Below, piece by piece: positions 11,571 through 24,106 of a DNA stretch of 64,000 nt (position 1 is its first letter; each line of letters opens with the position of its first letter). The stretch is from Turritopsis dohrnii. Lineage: Eukaryota; Cnidaria; Hydrozoa; Anthoathecata; Oceaniidae. The notes below the pieces were generated by a model that was not told the origin of the DNA, did no database searches, and was given only the letters and a program-made list of their open reading frames with translations. The stretch spans positions 558,001 through 622,000 of the forward strand of contig BQMF02000021.1 in assembly GCA_027922465.2 (NCBI GenBank), read 5' to 3'. The translations under genes were made by a program, and so were the position numbers.

Positions 11571-11573
11571 CAT

Positions 11574-13144
11574 TCAAGGCACAATCATGCTGGTGTAAAC
11601 GACCCATATTGGGAAAAGTGCCAACGTCACCATTCCTCTAGTCCAGACGCCTAATACTGAGTCATGTAGACTGGACGTCAAAACGACATGTTTGAACGTC
11701 TCCAACGAATTGTCTATTACGTCGTCGACACTATTTTCCGTCTGTAAAGATACATGACGTATAATGCATACGATCCAGCACATGGAGACGGGGGAAGATG
11801 CAATGGAAAACAGTAAACGGAGAAGCGAGACAAACCTAAAAGAAACGTTAGTAACTGATTGGTTGATCTAGTTTCTAAGCAACATTTGTCTCGTTCTCCC
11901 AAACAAAGACCAACAGTCAGACGAGATAGCATTCGTAATCCAAGAAGAAACGGATTTGGTGGGCAATACTTTGCCTCCACAACCGCCATAACGAATTCGT
12001 TTTGGAGAATTTACTTGAAAATTTGCAAAAAGCTTGGTAAATAATAATAAATAATAAGAATTTATTCTGAGCAAGTATTTTTACTTAGTTCTCATCAGAG
12101 TAGGGTGAATTTCTCGAGAATCCATTTTCGTTTAAACAAAAAAAAAAGGTTAACATGTTATTTATGAAACATCCAAACCAAACAAAACAAAAACAAAAAA
12201 AAAACTAAATTATATCCACACTTACCTTCCGTTTGAATAATAACAAGTGACGATGGTCAGCGGTGTGTAAAACAAACAAACAAAAAATGCTGCAGGAAAG
12301 TTCAAAATAGATAAAACAACGATAAGGGTAGCTGTGGATAATGACATATAGAGTTTGCAGATCGAGTAGGATAATTCATCTGTTGAATGTCGGAGAAACC
12401 TGAAACGTAATTAAAAACTTCCAAAAAATCATCGTTCATAAAAAACATCCCTAAATATCTGCACTCTACTAGACACATTACATTTTTGCTTAATAACGCC
12501 TGCAAGATGTTTTTTAACAAAAAACATTCGCGCAGAAAATTGGTATTTGTAGGAGACGGAACTGTAAAAACACAGTTCCGGCATGAGTTATGAAGAAAAA
12601 TATTCCTTTGTCGTGAAAAAGAAGAAACATTTTAGTGAAGTGGAAGAAAACTCCCACCCTCACTCACTGGGCAAATACGTCAAAGTACTTAGAAGGAGTA
12701 CATTTTTCTAGAAAGGCACACAAATATTCACACCATTTCAATGCACTTCATCGCGGTGACGAAATGCAGATATCAAAATGTTCATGAAATTCCTTAGACA
12801 TCTGTTAATTTTCGAAATACTTATGAGCCTTGCCATCTGTATAGTGCTTTCACATCATTAACTCCATGACAAAAAAACAAACCCCAAAACCCCGCAAAAT
12901 TGAGAGCATAAACAATATAAGACGTTTATTTCCGCAAACTTCGCGACAAAAACTTTCGCGATCGAGAAAAAAATGTGCATTATTGAATGAAAACACTTTC
13001 GCGACTGAAGAACACAATCTTCTATTCATTTTCGGCAGTGTAAACATGTAAACACTTTCAATATCTCCAATAACTAAATATCAGGACGATTAAGGATCAA
13101 CAACGCAAAAAAAAAATTAAATAAATAAAAAATAAAAAATAAAA

Positions 13145-13185
<41 letters not shown>

Positions 13186-16100
13186 AAAACAACAAAAAAA
13201 TGAAGAAACGAAACAAAAAATTGGATGGAAAAAACCTTCGCGAGAAATTTCTGTAATTTAGTGAGAAATAATTTCGCGAATTTTGAATTTAGAATTATGC
13301 CTAAGTTCTCAATTTCATAAGTTTTCACAAAGGAACAAAATAAAGAATTAGAGACATGAATTTCCAGACGTCTTAAAATCGTACAAAACAGAAAAGGAAG
13401 AATGGGATACATAATCAGTTTCCATTACCCAGCTGGCAAAATCGTCAAAAAACAACAATTGTGACGAAGAGCATCTTCACTGAATTATGTCTCTGTAGAA
13501 ACGTACTGTATTTCCTTTAATAAACGCCGCCCTCTGATAAACGCCTCCCTCTATTAAACGCCCCATCTTGAAAATCGGTGTTTATTAGAAAACAGGTTAA
13601 ACAAGAATTATAAAAAAGTTTTCATGCCATACAAGAGAACATTGCTCTTCTTGGACATTTTCGTAAACATATCTTTTGTGTAAAACATTTTCACACAACC
13701 TTTTGTAACTTTTTTAAGGATAAGAAAGCATTATTATTTAAGTTTGCTTCGGTCCAATTTTTCATTTTGTAATAAACGCCGCCCTCTAAAGAACGCCTCC
13801 CTCTATTAAACGCCGCATCCAAAAACTTGAATTTGTAATAAACGCCGCGGCGTTTATTAGAGGAAATACGGTATTCCTTTACTGTCAATTTCAACGTTTC
13901 AACTTATAAAAGTATTAAGCCTTATTAATTTGCAAAAATACAAACATAAGTAAATAAATTATTTGTGAGTTTATTTTTGGTCATTCACTAAATCAAATGT
14001 CTTAATTATTATAAACAACCTCTTTCCTGTTAATTTTTTTTACAAGAGCACCCTTGATCAAAACACCCACCCTTGATCGAAACATCCACCCTTTATCAAA
14101 ACACCCACCCTTCATCGAAACATCCACCCTTCATCAAAACACCCACCCTTAATCAAAACACCCACCCTTCATCAAAACACCCACCCTTCATCGAAACACC
14201 CAGGCTGAGATGTTCAAACAACATAGGAACGAAATAAGAACATTCAAGGCTGAAAAAAACTTTAAAGCTATTTTTTAAAAAATGTGTGTTTCGGCGATAC
14301 ATACTAACATACTAGCAGCACATGTCTGAAATTGGCACCAAAAGGTGTTTTAAAAACGAAAGACTGAACAGCTGGCTGGTAAAGAGAAAGCTAAAAAACA
14401 TTAACTACGTCACTACAACGTCTCGTTTTCAAACTGATTATCAACGACATTCGCGATGTTGACAAAGAGAAACGACGCCTCAAGAAAAGACTTTTCACGA
14501 ATATCCTTTATTGAAGATAATGCGTTAATCATAAGGTCATGAAAAAATTGTGTCAGCCGTTTTCTTCTGAGATAATCTCCACTAGGGAGCCAATCATTTT
14601 TTTACTTTGTTTGAGCGCATTGTTAATAATAAACAGCTGCTCGTTTCCAAGACCATTTCTCAATTGTTTTATTTCTACTGACATCAGCATAGTGTAACCC
14701 TCAGCTCCACGTATAATAGTTCATTATCTTTAAGGTTAAGGACATGATAATTCATAATCTTAAAAACGAGAAACTTTAAAGAATTTTAAGTGACCACCGA
14801 TATTACTCCGATATTACCCCGATTAACAGTAAAAAAATCCCAACATCAACAACAATGACGAAAAATAAAATAGGAGTCATCAACGACGGAAAGTAATTAC
14901 GTAACCGGGAGTTTTAAGTCCTTGGGCTTCCATCCGTAATAATTGGTTCTTCCGCCCGCCGGCTTTCAACTAGTAGTTGACTTACCGCCAGAGATACGTA
15001 TAGCATAGCATATAGTAAGTTGCCCGAAGGCCATTGTGCAGTCAGTCGATGGCTCCTAATGGGCTGATACGCTGCCTTTAAAGCACATTGGAGTTAAGTA
15101 TTGCGATACGAAATGACTGGACTCGAACACCGGGCGCAGTGGTCGCACTCAATGGTACTCACCACTACACCATCGCTGCAAAGAATAACAGTATACAAAA
15201 ACAACAATACAGACCTGGATGGTACAACAGCAGCGAAGGAGATCAGTACCAATGCCACTAAAAGTTGACTGGCAGGTAATTCTTTGAACGTCTCTTGCTT
15301 TAGAAGAGCTGGAAGCGATAAATAATTGACGTAGCCTAACCCAATTGCCATGAACAACTGACTGAATGTAGAGAAGTGTGATAATCTCGACAGAGTCACC
15401 TAAATAAACCCAAAAAACAACATTATATAGCACGTGTTCAATTGAAATTACAACTTTCTCATTGTCAACTGGATGCAAAAGGAAAATGTTGCTTTCACAG
15501 GGATGACTGAAACGCATTCCGAATACCCCTCTAACTTCTGATCATAAAAAAAACTCACACGCACTATCAGTCCCAAAACATTTTCAAGAGATTTTAGGGA
15601 TAAATCCTCATGTTTTTAAAATCTCTTAAAATATCATCCTCGTATTATTCGAGTTCGAGAAGTTTCGTTGAAAACCTCGGAAGTTAATTCATCCTAAAAC
15701 AGCCTGTGAAATCGATAATAGGGGGAAATAGGGGAATAGTTAAACAGAGTAGGACAGTTATTAGAAAAAAACATCGGCAAACGGCAAAATTCCCACTTGC
15801 AAAACCTTTCTGTTGTCAAGTTATGTAACACTTAAACGTAAATTCTTTTATTGGTATCATTTATTATTTATTATTTCCATCCCACTGTTGCAAAATTAAA
15901 ATGTTGAAAACGCTGCGTTATGGCTAAGGTTACAGATATTACTGTTATCTTGAGCATAACACCATGTCTAAACTGAATTCCGGAAAAGATATATATTATC
16001 AAAGGCTGCAAAAGATGAGGTGAATGGCTCACCTTTCAGTTTACTTGTGGTTGCAAAATCATTTTTAGAATACAACCGACACAACACTAAGATGTTTTAG

Positions 16101-19100
16101 TATTTCACAGGAGCATTGGCCAGGATAAGAAATCGGAAACTAACATTTTTTCACCCATAATAAAACATCATGCGAATAACTAGTTATCAAGCTACCTTTT
16201 TCATACATTTTATAATTTTAACAATCGCCAGCTTTATATATTTACTTGTTATCCTAATCGCTAAGAGAACAATGCAAAGATTTTAAGATCGAACAAACGA
16301 GCCTATACTTGTTGACTGGTTCATAACACAGTATTTAAAACACAAAGTCGGAAAAAGGCTCATTCAGTGTTGTTGTTTTTTTCGTCATACATACACGTCA
16401 CAAACTAACAGGGAAAAAAAATGCTGAGAAGATTAGTTTTTTATTGTAACTAATACCATCTGCTTGCTTCGTCTAACTAAGACAAAAGAAAATAAGAGAA
16501 AAAAACAAATTAAGCAAAAAAAAAAAAAAAAAAAAATCCTGAATTCCCAAACTCAGAGGAAAAGAACGTTTGCCATCACAAGGTATATTTGTCAAACCTT
16601 ATAAAAAACGTCTGCCAGCTAGCACGATGACGACAAAGAGAGAGAAAGGAAGCCGGTTTCTAAACTTATATGACGAGCCAAACACACTTCATTTAAACAA
16701 CGTTTCCAACAGCAACTGCAAACATTCAGCGCGACCAAGAATTTGTTGCCGAACGAAATTGTACTTGCCTTCGATCTTAACTGCTCAACAGAGGCCGGAA
16801 AAGACGGAGTTTTGTCACCAACATTGGGCATCCAATGAGTCGAATACACCAGAGAAGTTAACCAACCGCGGTATGTTTAATCGAAATTACGTCGTCCTTC
16901 CTCCTATACACGACAGTTTCAATATTCAAATGTCTTACAAACCTTCCGGGGTGAAGCAAACAGAAAAACAATCGTACGCCAATAACCCTAAGGAAATTTC
17001 CCTTCACGAAGCAGAACATTTGACGAAATTGAACCAATCAACGAACGCATCATCAGTTGCAAGACCAACTAACAACATCGAAGGGACAGCAGAATACCAA
17101 ACAAAACCATCTGGTTTGCTCCCCCGTCGAAGAGATCAACCAGTTGTGGTGAGAGCACCAAAAACGCCTCCAAACCTACACAGCAAGAATACGGTTATAC
17201 AGCACAGAGCGGAGAAACTATACAGCCGGGCGTTGATCCAATACGTGCGACATCAAGGACGTCGGAACGCTATTTGCTTGGAGATCGAAGAGTTCTACCA
17301 ACACTTGTCAAGCATAATAGACCATAACCTCAGGGCGTATCACCAAGATGAGAAGTGGGTGCGCTGAGAGCTTCAGCAGCATGGGAAAAAAAGAAAACTT
17401 ACTTTATGACATTATATTATGCAGATTGAAGGAAGATAGTCGGACAGAAATTGAGACAAAACCTTCATCTTTGACTAAGAAGATATAATCTTACTTGTAC
17501 TGAATTTAATCAAATGAATTTCTGGCTTGGCACATGCATGTTACAAAACTCTTATCCGTACATAATAACATATAATCATATAACACCTGTGTTTCCTGAA
17601 CAAGAAACGTGTGTAGGTGTACCTTATCGGGAAAAAAATCGGGGAAAACTGACCAATGGGTGATTAAAATTGCAATCAATCAAAAATTTTCCCCGAGTTT
17701 TTTCCCCGATAAGGTATACAATAACTCAGACGTATTTTCTTCTTATATTGAAAATAATTAGTCAGGGAAAAGTGACTAACTTCAAAAATTGGTCGGGGAA
17801 AAGTGACTTAAATTTTCCCCGACTAAAATTTTCCCCAGTAAGGTATAGGGAATTCTAGGTAATTTGCTCGAGAAGTAATTTTGCCTGTTTTGGACGATAA
17901 AATATACTTGTTGGCTGTATCTTTAAACTTGTGTTAAGAAAACTTGGGAGGAATTGTCTCAAATGAAAACATTCAAAAATCCAATGACAGTTTAATAATT
18001 TTAATGCCCCACAAAAGATATGATGCATCCGCTATGAAGAGGATAACCTGACGTGGTAACGAAAACGTGTGTCCCCAATAACAATTGCCCGCTATATAAG
18101 GCTTGTCCATGTCAAAGAAGAAGTGTCCGCTATAGACCATTCCGAAATTCTGTTTAAACTCCGTGCTAATGCCTTGTTTTGCTATAAGAATTCCGTATGC
18201 AACCCACAAGAAAATGGTTGTTAAAACTAACACTTATAAAGAATGAAACCGCATTTTTTTTGTTCATGTGGGAATTGTGAAATGCGTAAACGCTACACGA
18301 TGTCTTCTTATGGCACCGGTCAAAGAATGCAGGAAACACAGTTGGCAAAGCCATGCGTCTTAGTTTATGATATTTTAGCATTCTGGTCATAAAGAAAGCG
18401 ATGGCTTTTCCCTACAAAGCATGAAAGGAAATTCTGAAAGGAAAATTAATGAGAATCATTACTTTCGCGTTTGATAGAAGAAAGAAACAGAAATAGACAT
18501 AAAATAATAGTTACCACTTCGCGTACGGTACCATCATTATTGCTATCATCCGTCAATTTGAAGATATCCACCCACAGGATCGCCAACCATACAACATAGG
18601 GTGCGATCATACAAGCGAGGGGCGGCATGTACAAGCCAATCGAAATGTAACGGTGGGTGTTAGGGAGGACATACAAGAAGAACGATTGGTGGAAATGCTC
18701 TAGCATGTTGTTAACACTTCTCAAGATACCATCTAACAACCTAACATATAACAAGGGAACATATATTTACATTTAGTAATGCATACCAACGATGGCTTCT
18801 TCGGTTCACTGGGAACTTTAATCAATGAAGGTCCCACAAAGAGGCGCTCCAAGAGCATTTCAAGAGGTGCAGTGCTGCTTGAACCTCTCAGCCACACAAC
18901 TTAATTATACATTTAATTAGACATTTTTGCACCACTTTTTTCAGAAGACAGTCTGTTCGATTTCGATATACCGTATTCTCTCTAGTTAGTGCCCTTTCCA
19001 ATAAGTGTAATAGAAACGGAAGACTTGTCTAAATGTAAGTTATAAGTACAAGATCTTATTTCGTTGCCATGAAAAATACAGTTGTTTTTATTCTTTTGTG

Positions 19101-22100
19101 ATAAAAAGCAATGCCTCACTCACAGCTAACATAACCATTTTAAAATTTTTTTATAAGCGCCCCTCTTCAACTAGCGCCCCTCTCTAATAGGCGCCCCCTA
19201 ATTTCCAAAAACAAATTATAAGCGCCCGGGCGTTTATTAGAGAGAATACGGTATCAGTAGTTTGACACAAAAATGTACCCGTTAAAACTGAGTGGCAAAA
19301 ATAACAAATAAAACACAAGAAATGTATGATGGAGATATACATGATTGTTGGAGCAAGAATATGGTGGTACTGAGTTACAGTCATTAGTAGCTACCTTAAA
19401 CATATTCAGCATTTTACTACTGAAATAATCAGTCACGGTTTATGTCACAAAAACACTTCTACTTATTCCTTCCTCCTTCTAAATCTTGATTAACACGTTG
19501 TTACTTCTATTTTATTTGCATGTGAACGCAAACAAACTTTGATTGGCTCATATTGTTTTGGCACTGGTTTAACTGGTTGACAAAATGCACAAAATGCCTA
19601 TATGTAGACCTTACTTTCCAAACACCATCTTTATCAACATGATAGCAGCACAAGAACAGAAACATAATCAAAACATAAATACACTTGCCATTCTCAAAGC
19701 CTACTAATATGGTGAAATTTACCTTCCAACAGCTTCAAAATTATACTACAATGGTGAAATTTACCTTCCAACAGCTTCAAAATCAACTTGACGAGTAAAC
19801 TGCATGCCTGGGTCATTCATACCATGCAAAGATATCGCTTCAATACGGTATTTGTAAAACAACCCATGGTTGCCAGTAGGTTGTCCACTTGCTTGCGATA
19901 TCATCATTCTAATGAAAGTTTCCAAATTTCCCCAAAAGTTGTGTACTCGTTGCTGTAAATACCTCTAAAAGCAACACAACTTTGCTAAAACAATCAAACA
20001 ACACCTCTGATACTAATTTGTTTAGGTTTATGCAGGTTATGTATATTGTAAAAATTTGCTGAAAAATCACTGCAAAGGAGTGGATGTCTAGAAATTTGCA
20101 CATTATTTCAATAAAAACGTTCATCATCGCAGTGAATTTTTTATGATTTTGCCCACTGGTCAATGATGAAAAACAAACCATCTACCTGATGCTGAAATTT
20201 TATTGGAACGTCTTCTATGTTCGCGATTCGAATAGCTAAGTTGATCAGATCGAGGTTAGGCAGCTGCCCATTCAGACCTTCGATTAACAGATCAAAATGA
20301 GATACATAATCCCGTTCAAAATCCAGAACAACAGCCGCTTGTATTGATCCGGCATGACCTTTCAAGTCAACAGTGTCGATGTCTAAACAAAAGCAGGTTT
20401 ATCAACCAATTAGCATCAGGAATTCTTTCTGACACAAACTTGTTATCGTTTGCATATCAGGACTTGTAACAGGAAGATAATTCATTTCTACAGTACTGTT
20501 TCTCCGAATTCAACTCTAAGTAACAAATAGGAATTAGTTGAGAGGAAAATCATTATAAGGATGTTTTTACAGTACTGTGGCTTTAATTTTTCAGCGATTC
20601 AGCAAATTCTTGAAAACTTCATGAACAGTTACTTACTAACTTTGTGATTTGTGATTAAAAATTCGGACCAAAGGCTAACTGTTTATCCAATGTGTCATTT
20701 CTGTCCATAATGCTTTAGCGTGCTCTTTTTTCACATTTGACATTTGATTTTAATTGTACTTGACTTAAAGTCTCAAGAGTAGGAAAAACAACAAACAGAC
20801 ATCGAACAAAATGTTTGAATAGAAACAGTTATCATCAAGCAGCATTGTGATAGCAAAAATGTTGCCAGGTGAACCTTGATGAAGGTATAAATTGGGCACC
20901 AAAATAATACTGCACAAAACTTCAAAGGAAAGTACGAAAAACGGTGAGATACTCAAGAAATCTTGTTTAATGAGTCTTAGAACATTATTTAATTTACGTT
21001 GTTTTGACGTCCTTGGCTGTATTTTTCACCACACACATACATATACATGCAATAGCTGCTCAAATTCAAATCTTGCATTAGCCCTGTGGCTGCATAAGAG
21101 TGAAAGAAAAAACAAGAACTGTAAAACAGTGGACATTGGAAATAAAGTATGTACTACAGTTGTGAAGGTCACATCATTTCGGTGACATCGAGGCAGCATA
21201 TCAGAATGATAAGATTAGATATAAATCTCATTTACTATTCTTCCAGGAAAACACACTCTTGAAAGTGAATCCCATACCTGAGCTTACATCATCAAAATAA
21301 GCTTCAAGCCACGCTTTCATGCCATACAATTCGTGATCAGTTACGAGAAATATAATATCTTTGGCCCAATAAGTTTGTGACTGGAAATATTTAGCAGCAC
21401 CCAGAAGAAGTGCTAAGGACCCGTGTGACTTGCATTTTCGAAAGGGCACATTCAAAATGATTGATTCAACACCAGGTGCTCGCGGAGCTCGATATATTCC
21501 AAATATATTAGTTCCATTTAAACCCTAAAAATTTTGTATCTGTCATGAATAAGTAATGTATAATTATTATGATTAATAGCCATACATAAAAAGCATCACT
21601 AGTAATGTTTTCATTTTCAATCTGAGTACCGCAAGACCATTTTGTAAAGGTATTATCTGATCTCAATCTTAGATTGAGTTTGAAGTAGACTAGACAAGAA
21701 GAGGAGATAGAAAAGTTGCCAAGTCATGATGAGGTGTAAGCACTAGTTAGTAAGTTGTAGGGGACCCATCACATGTCCAAGTAATAACAATGCTTTGCTG
21801 CTTAAAACAGTCTGCATTTTTGCCAAAACATTATGAGATGAAACTATGCAACTTTTGTAACACAATTTCAATAAAAGTGTTCAAGTAAAGCCCTTGATGC
21901 TGAACTTAAATTAATTTGAAGTTCGATTCACAAGAGCCTAAAGCAAAAAACAACATTCAATTACGAATACTCGAAAAACTGTTGTTTTAGAGTCAAAACA
22001 ATCATGAAATGTATCAATGTTTTACATCTTGCTTCATACAAAACAATCAACTTGATAGTTGTGTATAATGTTGAATTTTGCAAATGTTGAACCAAAAGAT

Positions 22101-24106
22101 GACATGAAAAAGGGAAAGGATGATTTTTTTGTTTGATGCCATCAACTAGAACTTTATAAACTTCTTAACTGTGATAAAGCTACAACAACATACCAATGAC
22201 TTGATATTGAAATCTTGAGTGAACACATCTAGGCCAATGTTGTTCATTTCAGAGATGACATGATTCTTCACAAGGCTGAAGAAATGAAATAGCAAATGAG
22301 ATATCGAATCTAAGCTGTCTTCCCACACTTGCCCGTTATATTACAGGATTTATGAAAGGATATTATTCAACTTATCATTACTTAATTGAGTAAACTTGTT
22401 TATCAATTTGGAAAAAACTAAAACAGGCTACATAAAGGAGGCTACATAAACATTCTCAAGGTTTTCCAGACTCTCGTATTCAAGGTTTCCAGAAACATAA
22501 TTTCAGGTTAACTCTTTTAAATGAGAATGTCTTGCATGGATTCTGTGTCGTATATATGACATAATACATTTGTCACACACCAAACATAAACCAAACCATT
22601 ACCTTGAATCAATGGAGCAGTCATTCTGAAGCTTGTTGTAGACCCTACTCGTATAATGTTCTGTTGTGAAATACGTATGCACTAAGCCAGGTAACAACTG
22701 ATTTTCAGAGAAGTAATTTTTTGCGTTTAACTCATGGTGAGCCAGCAGAATCATCCAGAGCAATCCAATAAAGTAACTGAAAATACTAAAAACAAAAACA
22801 ATTACAAACGTTCCTGAGTTCACATAAGCAAGCCATTTGTGTGAACAGTCACAAATACTACGAAATACATAAAGAAAAATTAGATAGGTTCTACACTGTG
22901 CAGCAATCTGCCAGAAACAGGTCACATATTTAATAGCATTACATCATATTGAAAGATTCATAGCATCTTCCAAGTCTTAAACTTTTTGCCAGATGAAAGA
23001 CATGGTCATACATTTTCCAAGAAAACTACAGGCAGATTATTTTGACCTATTCAGACTTCTCCCATTGATGTATGAAAAATTTTTGATGCATGATTATAAG
23101 TAGCATCAAAATAATGTCTCTTATCAACGTAGTAACAACACTTGCTTTCACTGAAAAATTATGCATGTGAGAGGTTTATAATGATGTGATGTTTTTACAT
23201 AAAAACCTTCAGTTTCTCTGTGTGAAAAAAATAAGACATTAAAACTGTATGAATTAAAAGAGCTCAAAAATTATATTCCATCGAAAACTTAGTTGTGAAG
23301 AAATCATACAGTTGAACACATGCCTCCCCATGTTGCTCACAACTGCAAAAATGAATTGAGTAATACCTCTTCATGTTCTTTCTACAGATGAAAATTTTAA
23401 GAATATACATAATGACAATAGCAACTTTCCAAAAGAAATTCTTCTTCGTTTAAATCATCTCAAAGAATGAATCATAATATTGCTGATGAAATACAGTCCC
23501 ACAACAAAGAAATGATTTAAGCAAACAGATGACTAAGGGAACTGTGCCAATTTTTGTGGTGAAGACCGCTACTAGCTCAATCACATAAAATGATACAGCC
23601 AATGTAAGTAGTCAAAACCACTTAATCTCCTTCCTTTTGCATAATGTTCATCTCCTCCATTCTTGCTTATCTTTCTTTTAGGTTATAAAAACGCTGATGC
23701 AAACAAATGATGTACCCACCACACATGCAGTTAATGCAGAGAACTGCTCCAGACAGAAACAGGTAAAAAAATTCCATGAATATACGTAATATGAAGCGGT
23801 AAACCAAAAAGATGTTTTCGGAATTTAAAAAAAAAGATGCAATAATACTTTCCGACTTCAGAGCTAAAATTGTATGGAATGGCATATTAACTTGCGCAAT
23901 TATTTATAGTAGGCCTCAAAACTGGAGATAAAATATGCTGAGCAGAAATTTACAATATTTTTCTTCATGTGACAAATTTTCTGCAGAGCATACAACATAA
24001 AGGATTAAAAGGTCAACTTTAATCATACCTACCTAATCTTTGGTCCAAATTTCAACAATTTTTCAACAAAAACTTTTCGACCATTCGTACTTGTTAGAAG
24101 TCCCAT
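11574..24106 (-). CDS. GPAA1, GPI transamidase subunit, complete ten-exon gene
   Basis: Exons: 24106-24033, 22776-22603, 22275-22194, 21524-21278, 20382-20186, 19964-19765, 18740-18515, 15399-15215, 12399-12226, 11835-11574. Phases agree throughout and the sum is 606 codons plus stop; human GPAA1 is about 620 residues. Recognised stretches: MGLL start, [79 protein letters not shown], and several hydrophobic segments to the C-terminus. GPAA1 is a polytopic ER membrane protein of the complex that joins preassembled GPI anchors to proteins; its lumenal domain resembles M28-type peptidases. Introns hold several mobile elements and a + strand ORF. The donor of exon 6 lies in a 42-bp tandem duplication. 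The start was chosen for the family N-terminus. Confidence 0.93.
13147..13187. repeat. (AAAT)n microsatellite
   Basis: About ten consecutive taaa units in an A-rich tract inside GPAA1 intron 8. Confidence 0.9.
13432..13512. mobile_element. Partial copy of the CACTGCGATGAAGAGC hairpin MITE
   Basis: The sequence runs ggcaaaatcgtcaaaaa, then gtgacgaagagcatct and tgtctctgtagaaac. It matches the left half of the approximately 115-bp hairpin family described at 47660. The right end is replaced by the start of the CCGTATT-type element. Confidence 0.5.
13506..13873. mobile_element. CCGTATT-family MITE with AATAAACGCC termini
   Basis: Left: tactgtatttcctttaataa followed by acgccg. Right: ggcgtttattagaggaaata followed by cggta. 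The internal sequence repeats ataaacgcc blocks. It is the same terminal scheme as the elements at 4208 and 18968, here in GPAA1 intron 8. Confidence 0.65.
14048..14205. repeat. 19-bp minisatellite, about eight units
   Basis: The unit is CCACCCTTCATCAAAACAC, with variants (GATC/CATC/TATC, CGAAACAT). Units follow each other without spacers, so this is a minisatellite, not a CRISPR array. Confidence 0.9.
14553..14760 (-). repeat. Dispersed repeat, copy A (three in window)
   Basis: Shares long stretches with 24820-25025 and 56265-56640 in reverse orientation: tgagataatctccac, agccaatcatttttttac, aaacagctgctcgttt, tttctactgacatcagc. There is no coding capacity or tRNA-like box. The family is unclassified and probably non-autonomous. 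Confidence 0.7.
15112..15180 (-). mobile_element. tRNA-derived SINE head
   Basis: On the minus strand TGGTGTAGTGG (A box) is followed by GTGTTCGAGTCC (B box) at tRNA-like spacing, near the intron side of GPAA1 exon 8. The cloverleaf is not intact, so it is a Pol III-promoter-bearing SINE or tRNA fossil, not a working tRNA. It resembles Glu/Asp-type tRNA heads. Confidence 0.55.
15835..15995. mobile_element. Degraded relative of the CCTTTCCCGAAT MITE
   Basis: The middle (tttattatttccatcccac) and the right end (aaactgaattccggaaaag) match the copies at 56319-56494 and 59899-60136. The left arm is poorly preserved. Confidence 0.35.
16518..16537. repeat. Poly(A) run
   Basis: About twenty consecutive A shortly upstream of the intron-nested ORF. 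Confidence 0.85.
16627..17367 (+). CDS. Hypothetical protein nested in a GPAA1 intron, opposite strand
   Basis: Single open frame of 246 codons from the first ATG (MTTKREKGS) to TGA; the frame is open some 57 bases further upstream without an ATG. The protein is basic and polar, rich in N, T, Q, K and P, with no signal peptide or membrane span. Its C-terminal ~60 residues ([12 protein letters not shown], then [14 protein letters not shown]) look like a short amphipathic helical region. I do not recognise a family. Such length in AT-rich DNA and the balanced composition argue for a real gene, but it could be the last exon of something larger. The poly(A) run upstream does not fit a sense retrocopy. 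Confidence 0.5.
   Translation: MTTKREKGSRFLNLYDEPNTLHLNNVSNSNCKHSARPRICCRTKLYLPSILTAQQRPEKTEFCHQHWASNESNTPEKLTNRGMFNRNYVVLPPIHDSFNIQMSYKPSGVKQTEKQSYANNPKEISLHEAEHLTKLNQSTNASSVARPTNNIEGTAEYQTKPSGLLPRRRDQPVVVRAPKTPPNLHSKNTVIQHRAEKLYSRALIQYVRHQGRRNAICLEIEEFYQHLSSIIDHNLRAYHQDEKWVR
17620..17846. mobile_element. TACCTTATCGGGGAAAA hairpin MITE(s)
   Basis: 17620-17716 is a near-perfect foldback: taccttatcgggaaa and tcggggaaaa on the left, ttttccccga and tttccccgataaggta on the right. A second, related arm ending in ttttccccagtaaggta extends to 17846, so two copies may be joined or one rearranged. Confidence 0.7.
17973..18410 (-). other. Unassigned hydrophobic open frames in GPAA1 intron 7
   Basis: Two overlapping minus frames. 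One begins after a CAG-like acceptor near 18411 ([17 protein letters not shown]). The other ([18 protein letters not shown], later [14 protein letters not shown] and [18 protein letters not shown]) ends in a stop at 17973. They look like membrane-protein sequence, but GPAA1 splices cleanly without them and I recognise no family. They could be a relic of another gene or extra exons. Confidence 0.3.
18968..19252. mobile_element. CCGTATT-family MITE in GPAA1 intron 6
   Basis: Left TACCGTATTCTCTCTAGTTA, right TATTAGAGAGAATACGGTA, with TA at both ends and internal blocks of AGCGCCCCTCT. Same family design as at 4208 and 13506. Confidence 0.75.
19709..19783. repeat. 42-bp tandem duplication covering the GPAA1 exon 6 donor
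   Basis: atggtgaaatttaccttcca is present at 19709 and again at 19751. The repeat copies the last coding bases of exon 6 and the GTAAAT donor into the intron. Only the exon-proximal donor keeps GPAA1 open: reading on gives an immediate stop. Confidence 0.85.
20052..20158 (-). mobile_element. CACTGCGATGAAGAGC hairpin MITE copy
   Basis: Reverse-oriented copy of the approximately 115-bp hairpin family (cactgcaaaggagtgga on one side, catcgcagtga and ttttgcccactgg on the other). It lies in the GPAA1 intron immediately after exon 5. Confidence 0.65.

Noticed and set aside
14048..14205. Regular 19-bp repeats suggesting a CRISPR array
   Set aside because: Units abut without unique spacers and the window is eukaryotic; it is a minisatellite.
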